Origin: Promethearchaeota archaeon
GTDB taxonomy: Archaea; Asgardarchaeota; Lokiarchaeia; Sigyniarchaeales; SOKP01
Assembly (NCBI GenBank): GCA_029838195.1
Contig: JALGVJ010000019.1
Span: 1-64,000, forward strand
Direction: 5' to 3'
DNA length: 64,000 bases
The notes under the pieces are model-generated. The model did not search any database and was not told the DNA's origin. It was given only the letters and a program-made list of their open reading frames with translations. The translations under genes and the position numbers were made by a program. Below, piece by piece: positions 58,632-64,000 of the stretch (within the stretch, counting starts at the first letter, position 1; the number at the start of each line of letters is the position of its first letter).

Positions 58632-59897
58632 CTATTTTTTATAAATCGTGACGACACAAGTACCTCCACTGCCCCCAAGATTATGTGTTAATGCTCGTTC
58701 AACATCAAATTTTACTTGCCTATTACGTTCAGCAACGCCTCGCATTTGTTTAAAAATTTCTACGGCTTGCGCTACTCCAGTTGCTCCTACTGGATGACCT
58801 TTAGATTTCAATCCACCTGAAGTATTAATCGGCAAAGTGCCATCTCGTTTTGTTTCTCCGTTCCTAATTGCTTCTACAGCCTTACCTTTTTCGTAAAATC
58901 CGAGATCTTCCATGGCAAGAATTTCTGCGATGGTGAAGCAATCATGTACTTCAGCCATTTGGATATCCTTAGGTTCCATGCCTGCCATTTTATAGGCCTG
59001 TCGGGCGGCTTCTCTGGTAGCTATGAAACTTGTTAACTCATCTCTATCATGAAGGGAAAGAGCAGCACTTCCTTGACCCGTTCCGGCAATCCAGATGGGA
59101 GTATCCGTAAATTTTTTAGCCACGTCGGCTGAGGCTACAAATACACATGCGGCACCATCCGTGACTAAAGAACAATCAAATAATCTTAAAGGAAAGGCAA
59201 TCATCGGGTTTGATGAACTCTTTAGGAAATCAAACTCGTCCTTCCAATCAGGGGCAGGTTTACCTTCTTTAGTTAATCGGCTTATCTTTTTCTCCATTAT
59301 TTGCTTGATGGTTTGTTGCATTTGGGCATACGGATTTTCTGCGCCATTTTTATGATTTTTAATACCCACTCGCATTAAGTCTTCTGGAGTCGTTCCATAT
59401 TTTTTGAAATGAGCAGTAGCTATAGTGGCATATAATCCAGGGAAAGTCGCACCTGCCGTGTATTCAAAGAGAGAATCACTGGCAGTAGCGAGGGTATCGG
59501 TAACTAACGCGGTGGGCAATTCATTCATGCATTCCATTCCCGCTACGGCAATAACATCATGAATTCCTGAAGCAACCGCAATGATAGCTTGGCGCAAGGC
59601 GATTCCAGAACTCGCACATGCGCCTTCAAACCGAGGAGCTGGTTTTGGAGTTAGCCCCACGAGATTTGCCATTTGAGGCCCTAAATGTCCTTGGTGATTG
59701 AATAGATCTGATGAATAATTACCTACATAGCAAGCGTCTATATCTTTAGGCTCTATCCCATTATCGACAGATTTTACAGCTTCTAACCATGCGTCTATCC
59801 ACATATCGGGATTTCTTTTTTGTGGAAAATTCCTTCCAAATTTATTCATGCCCGCTCCTATTATGGCTACTTTTCTTGCTAGATTTCCCATTTTCAA
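58632..59897 (-). CDS. archaeal-type thiolase (acetyl-CoA acetyltransferase-like)
   Basis: ACASSGIALRQAIIAVASG (Cys), EVHDCFTIAEILAMEDLG, GGLKSKGHPVGATGVAQAVEI, NLGGSGGTCVVTI. Confidence 0.93.
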   Translation of the reverse strand: MKMGNLARKVAIIGAGMNKFGRNFPQKRNPDMWIDAWLEAVKSVDNGIEPKDIDACYVGNYSSDLFNHQGHLGPQMANLVGLTPKPAPRFEGACASSGIALRQAIIAVASGIHDVIAVAGMECMNELPTALVTDTLATASDSLFEYTAGATFPGLYATIATAHFKKYGTTPEDLMRVGIKNHKNGAENPYAQMQQTIKQIMEKKISRLTKEGKPAPDWKDEFDFLKSSSNPMIAFPLRLFDCSLVTDGAACVFVASADVAKKFTDTPIWIAGTGQGSAALSLHDRDELTSFIATREAARQAYKMAGMEPKDIQMAEVHDCFTIAEILAMEDLGFYEKGKAVEAIRNGETKRDGTLPINTSGGLKSKGHPVGATGVAQAVEIFKQMRGVAERNRQVKFDVERALTHNLGGSGGTCVVTIYKK

Positions 59898-60099
59898 CTC
59901 TCGTTTAGATTTTAATTTTATTGAATGAATGAATGAATTATTTAATTTGAATTTTGGCCAAATTATATTTTTTATCTCTATTTTGATAAACTATCCACAA
60001 CCACGCATTTTTGGTCTTTATATTACACGAGTTAAGGATGATAATCATGACGAAATGGTAACCTTAAATGAAATTGGATGAAAATAAATATTTTTATCC

Positions 60100-60558
60100 A
60101 TGCGTTCATTATTTTTATTCATGTCAAAATTAGAACCTGTAAAGTGGGACGATTATAAAGAAGGGGATTCTGCCTCTTTTTCTAAAACGGTTACAGAAGC
60201 AGACGTAATATTATTTGCTGGAATTTCTGGAGATTTTAATCCAATTCACATTAATGAGGAGTTCGCAAAAACTCAGATGTTTGGAACACGAGTTGTACAT
60301 GGAGCATTTAGTTCTGCTTTAATTTCAGCTGTCTTAGGTGTTAAATTATTTGGCCCAGGAGTATTATATGGCTCGCAATCGGTGACTTTTAAAAAACCAG
60401 TATATATTGGAGATACATTAACCGCTGTTGCCACAGTTAAGGAAAAATATACTAAGAAAGAAGGCAAGTTAAAATTCATTAAATGTGATACCAAAGTATA
60501 TAATCAGAAAAATGAGATTGTGACAGATGGAGAAGCTGTAATTTTATGTTTGCATTAA
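60100..60558 (+). CDS. MaoC-like (R)-specific enoyl-CoA hydratase
   Basis: ITEADVILFAGISGDFNPIHINEEFAKTQMFGTRVVHGAFSSALIS hot-dog hydratase motif; start may be ATG 60121. Confidence 0.9.
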   Translation: MRSLFLFMSKLEPVKWDDYKEGDSASFSKTVTEADVILFAGISGDFNPIHINEEFAKTQMFGTRVVHGAFSSALISAVLGVKLFGPGVLYGSQSVTFKKPVYIGDTLTAVATVKEKYTKKEGKLKFIKCDTKVYNQKNEIVTDGEAVILCLH

Positions 60559-60721
60559 TATTTTAAATTTTTTTTTAATTATCATAAGTTTTTTATCATC
60601 ATGATAAAAATATCTTGTAATATGATCATCTTAAGAGTTTCCTTTTCGAGAAAATATTGATTAGTTGATTAGTTGGAACAATTTTCATGCTAAATATTTT
60701 TTCCATTTTCTTTTAATGTTT

Positions 60722-61609
60722 TTATACTTGAAGAGTTTTTTTAATTCGATGGCGGATTATAATTGTAAGACCAATAGATATTATAAAAACGCTAAAAAGG
60801 GTTATAAATATTACTAATATAAATATTAGTAAAGTCGACTATGATTTGTTTACATGTATTGTTAAAAAATCCGTAAAGCTGTCAGCTTGAAATGTTAGAA
60901 AAATCGGCGTATCGCTAATTTCAATAGAATTATCATTAAGAATTTTACGAGCACCAGAATATATATCATGGATTATAACATTTCCGATGGTATCTGGAAT
61001 ATCTAAAGTTATTTTTAGAGTTTTGCTTTCATAAAGAGTTGGATCATACCATATAATTAACGCTGAAGATCCGTCTTTTTTTCGATATAAAGCACACATA
61101 ATATCATTTATATCAATTCCTCCTTCTTTTTTAAGGAGATCTTGACATATTTCACTATTAGAACAATATTTGCTGAATAGTCTATACGCATAAGCACCTT
61201 TCTTCCAATTATTATTAGAATCCAATAAACCGAAATAATTTTCCGAATTTCTGGGGTCAGAGTGTTCATCTTCGGAATCTTTCATGCAATACCAAAATAA
61301 CGTCTTTATTTGAAATGCTGTTGCAATAACAGATGATTTTATAACATTTTCAGCTAATTTTTCCATTGAAACCCTCCAAGGATAAAAACCTCCGGTTGGA
61401 TTACCTATTTCAGTAATTAAATAGTCTCCGGTAAATCCATAGTTTTTTCCAATAGTCATGAATTGCATTATTCCTTGATATAATGAACTCTGATCATAAT
61501 TATAAAAATAAAGAGAAATTGCATCGACATGAAAGATTTCGTATAAAAATTTTTGAGGAATATTAAAATCACCAATTTTATTTTGAAAATCTTGTAAAGT
61601 TTTAGTCAA
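60722..61609 (-). pseudogene. 5'-truncated glycoside hydrolase (GH5/GH39-like clan A) with in-frame TAG before a C-terminal TM anchor
   Basis: ISLYFYNYD...YLITEIGNPTGGFYPWR...LFWYCMKDSEDEHSDPRNSENYFGLLDSNNNWKKGAYAYRLF...FLTIHVNKS*STLLIFILVIFITLFSVFIISIGLTIIIRHRIKKTLQV*; N-terminal half of the barrel absent, TAA TGA just upstream. Confidence 0.65.
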
Positions 61610-61720
61610 TCATTAAAATTTTATTATTTTAAATCTTATTTATTTTCATGATTTTCCTCCCTTGTTATCTTTTCCTTATATTCACGTGAAATTTTATTAA
61701 AAAAAAGATTAGAGAACTCC

Positions 61721-62464
61721 ATGAAAATTATATTTTTGGGAACAAATGGATGGTATTCAACGAGGCATGCAAATACGAGTTGTATTTTAATTAAGACCGA
61801 TAATTTTAATCTCGTTCTGGATGCTGGCGATGGATTATATAAGTTAGACAAATATATTGATGATGACAAGCCCGTTTACATTTTCCTCAGTCATTTGCAC
61901 CTTGATCACGTAATTGGATTTCATATCTTGAATAAGTTCAGGTTTAAAAAACCTTTAGAAATTTTTGGGTATATAGGGACGAGACAAGGATTAAATACCT
62001 TGCTTCAACATCCCTTCACAGCTTCAATAGAAGAGCTCCCTTTTTCTTTGAAAATTCACGAGGTTAATGAAGGTTCTCATGATATTCCCCTTCCTTTTAT
62101 GAGCTTGCTTTTAAAACACGCGGATCCTTGTATTGGATATAGATTTTCCATCGATGATAAAATAATAACTTATTGTACGGATACAGGAGAATGTGAAAAC
62201 CTTTATTTACTTGCAAGTAATGCAGATCTTTTCATAAGCGAGTCTTCTTATAAGCCAGAACAAGTGGAATGGGAATGGCCTCATCTTAATCCTGAAACAG
62301 CAGCCATGATTGCGAAACGATCTAACGTGAAACAATTGATTTTAACTCATTTTGATGCCGAACTTTATAATACTCCTGAAAGCAAAGTAGAAGCTGAAAA
62401 TCGAGCAAGACGATTATTTCCAACAACCATAATAGCTCATGATGATTTAGAATTAAAAATTTAA
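61721..62464 (+). CDS. metallo-beta-lactamase-fold hydrolase (RNase Z-like)
   Basis: FLGTNGWYSTRHANTSCILI, FLSHLHLDHVIGFH, YCTDTGECENLYLLASNADLFISESSY, LILTHF. Confidence 0.88.
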   Translation: MKIIFLGTNGWYSTRHANTSCILIKTDNFNLVLDAGDGLYKLDKYIDDDKPVYIFLSHLHLDHVIGFHILNKFRFKKPLEIFGYIGTRQGLNTLLQHPFTASIEELPFSLKIHEVNEGSHDIPLPFMSLLLKHADPCIGYRFSIDDKIITYCTDTGECENLYLLASNADLFISESSYKPEQVEWEWPHLNPETAAMIAKRSNVKQLILTHFDAELYNTPESKVEAENRARRLFPTTIIAHDDLELKI

Positions 62465-62578
62465 CCCTATATATCATATATTTAATTCGAGAAAAATTTA
62501 AGCTCTATTCCGATATAAAAAATATTTTTTCCTCTGAAAATAATTATTTAATTAAGGACATGTGTTTATTTTAATTTT

Positions 62579-63559
62579 TCACGCTTTGGTACCCATTCCG
62601 ATTAATAAGCCTTGATGTTCAAAAATTTCGATATTTGAAAATCCTCCTTGTTCCATGTCCGATCTCAACTCTTCTACAGAAAAAATGCGGTTATTTAGAG
62701 CAATATTGTAAAGTTTTATTAAATCATTTAAAAATAGGTTTTCAGTAGGGAGAATTCTCATGATGGCCACTAATATCACTAATCCATCGGGCCTTATAAT
62801 GCGGCTAACTTCTTCTAAAATTTCCAAGCGTGTCATTCCATGAAATTTAGGATCTTTTTTATACACCGGTATCATTATAGCATCAAAAATTTGTTCAGGA
62901 GCAAATATTCTACCCGGGCTCATTTCTGGAAACTTGAGATTCTTAATATTAGCCCCATTTAATACCGTATTCGCATCGTTTTTGGACAAAATATACTGTT
63001 CTTTCGAATATTGGGAAAGGAGCTTTACAATTGGCAACATGACGTATTCCGAGAACCAAATAGATAAAATTTTGTTAAATCTCTTATTTTTTATTTTTTC
63101 TAAAAATTTTCTTGAAAATTCTTCACGAAATTCGTCTGAAACCATCACGTTATTATTGATGAGAAATTTTAATAATAACAAAGGAAGATAATTAGTATAA
63201 GGCGTGTGATGAATGCTAGAAATCTTGTTCTTCCCGTTATGAATGAATTTTACGAGCCCCTTTTTTTCCAAATTATTTAACATGTTATAAAAACTCGGCG
63301 GATGTAGGTTTTTCTTTTTCTCGTTCACACAAGCAAAAAACTTCTTACCGTGTTCCTGTAACTCGGATACTTCATACCCAGTTGTTTCTTCCTTAAATTC
63401 CAAAAATTGTTTTACCTCGGTATATAACGAATGCCTCACAATTGGTTCGCTATATCTTACTAAAAATTGAAGCGTTATGATATCTTTAATGGTAAAATTA
63501 GCAAATTCAGAAATATTATGATAATTCGCAAATTTTAAAAATTCCTCTTCATTTGTCAT
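62579..63559 (-). CDS. winged-helix domain fused to a methyltransferase-like domain lacking a clear SAM motif I
   Basis: SFYNMLNNLEKKGLVKFIHNG wHTH-like; EILEEVSRIIRPDGLVILVA, FSVEELRSDMEQGGFSNIEIFEHQGLLIGMGTK (C-terminal class I MTase elements). Confidence 0.65.
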   Translation of the reverse strand: MTNEEEFLKFANYHNISEFANFTIKDIITLQFLVRYSEPIVRHSLYTEVKQFLEFKEETTGYEVSELQEHGKKFFACVNEKKKNLHPPSFYNMLNNLEKKGLVKFIHNGKNKISSIHHTPYTNYLPLLLLKFLINNNVMVSDEFREEFSRKFLEKIKNKRFNKILSIWFSEYVMLPIVKLLSQYSKEQYILSKNDANTVLNGANIKNLKFPEMSPGRIFAPEQIFDAIMIPVYKKDPKFHGMTRLEILEEVSRIIRPDGLVILVAIMRILPTENLFLNDLIKLYNIALNNRIFSVEELRSDMEQGGFSNIEIFEHQGLLIGMGTKA

Positions 63560-63750
63560 GATTTTCTAATTCAATCCAGTATTTACCGTACTATAATTTA
63601 TCATCACGCATTTTAATTTAAATTTACTAAATTTGTAAAAATTTTTATACAAATCTAATAAATTTAAAAATTCATCTTCATTATTTTTCTTGATATCAAT
63701 TTTTTAAAAATGAACACGAATTAAAAATAAAAATTAAAAGTTTGAGGAAA

Positions 63751-64000
63751 ATGTTACCAGAACAATTTGATAAATTTGATATAGATAATTTAAGCAAACC
63801 TAATGCCTTACCTGAAGATATCGACTATGAAAATCACATAATCGCTACTTATATTGCACGACTCCACCGAAAAATGGATGCCTTTTACATGACACAAGCT
63901 CTTTGTATTGAGCAATCTACAGGTACTTTTATTCCGGTGCCAGAAGAGACCCCCGAGACGCGTAGGAAGCACGTAGCAAAAGTAATCGGATTATGGTCCA
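63751..64000 (+). CDS. RuBisCO large-chain family protein (N-terminal part, runs off right edge)
   Basis: MLPEQFDKFDIDNLSKPNALPEDIDYENHIIATYIARLHRKMDAFYMTQALCIEQSTGTFIPVPEETPETRRKHVAKVIGLWS; EQSTGTxxxVPxETPExRxxH is the RuBisCO N-domain signature. Confidence 0.82.
   Translation, partial: MLPEQFDKFDIDNLSKPNALPEDIDYENHIIATYIARLHRKMDAFYMTQALCIEQSTGTFIPVPEETPETRRKHVAKVIGLWS

Noticed and set aside
60839-60841. TAG as a confirmed pyrrolysine/recoded codon
   Set aside because: Other relics here carry TAA and TGA stops, and this gene is already truncated at its 5' end, so ordinary pseudogenisation is the simpler reading. Kept only as a testable finding.
1-64000. CRISPR arrays, tRNA and rRNA genes
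   Set aside because: No regularly spaced direct repeats and no cloverleaf or rRNA-like stretches were recognised by eye; tRNAscan-SE and Infernal would be needed to exclude them, especially intron-containing archaeal tRNAs.

Overview
The window is AT-rich, gene-dense archaeal DNA. An archaeal histone, Alba, Sir2, Mre11/Rad50, a Ser/His (Sec11-type) signal peptidase, a Taw2/Trm5-like tRNA methyltransferase and a GIFT/IFT52-like domain together suggest an Asgard (Lokiarchaeia-like) archaeon; this placement is inference. Left to right it contains: a sugar/amino-compound catabolic island with three MFS carriers, GH2, FGGY kinase, amidohydrolase and class III aminotransferase (2.6-17.3 kb); a decayed IS607-type transposase next to a decayed nucleotidyltransferase (5.0-5.7 kb); a B12-binding mutase-like gene overlapping an opine-dehydrogenase-like gene (18.1-21.1 kb); a Pit phosphate transport pair; tRNA-modification and DNA-repair genes; a DNA end-processing operon encoding a Cas4/Dna2-like nuclease-helicase, Mre11 and Rad50 (42.9-51.8 kb) followed by histone and Alba genes; a thiolase/DUF35/MaoC acyl-CoA group; and at the right edge the N-terminus of a RuBisCO large-chain family gene that is missing from the ORF track. 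The observations most worth checking are: (1) the B12 domain (CxHxxG instead of DxHxxG) plus opine dehydrogenase pair; (2) the nuclease-helicase-Mre11-Rad50 operon, with an apparent one-base A-run frameshift at the mre11 start and a CX6C instead of CX2C Rad50 hook; (3) a 63-bp dispersed inverted repeat (59/63 identical) at 5.7 and 38.5 kb, one copy abutting the IS607 remnant; (4) two decayed copies of the same DMT/NIPA-like membrane gene; (5) a truncated glycosidase whose C-terminal TM anchor lies directly behind one in-frame TAG. No tRNA, rRNA or CRISPR array was recognised. All family calls come from reading motifs; no database search was run.
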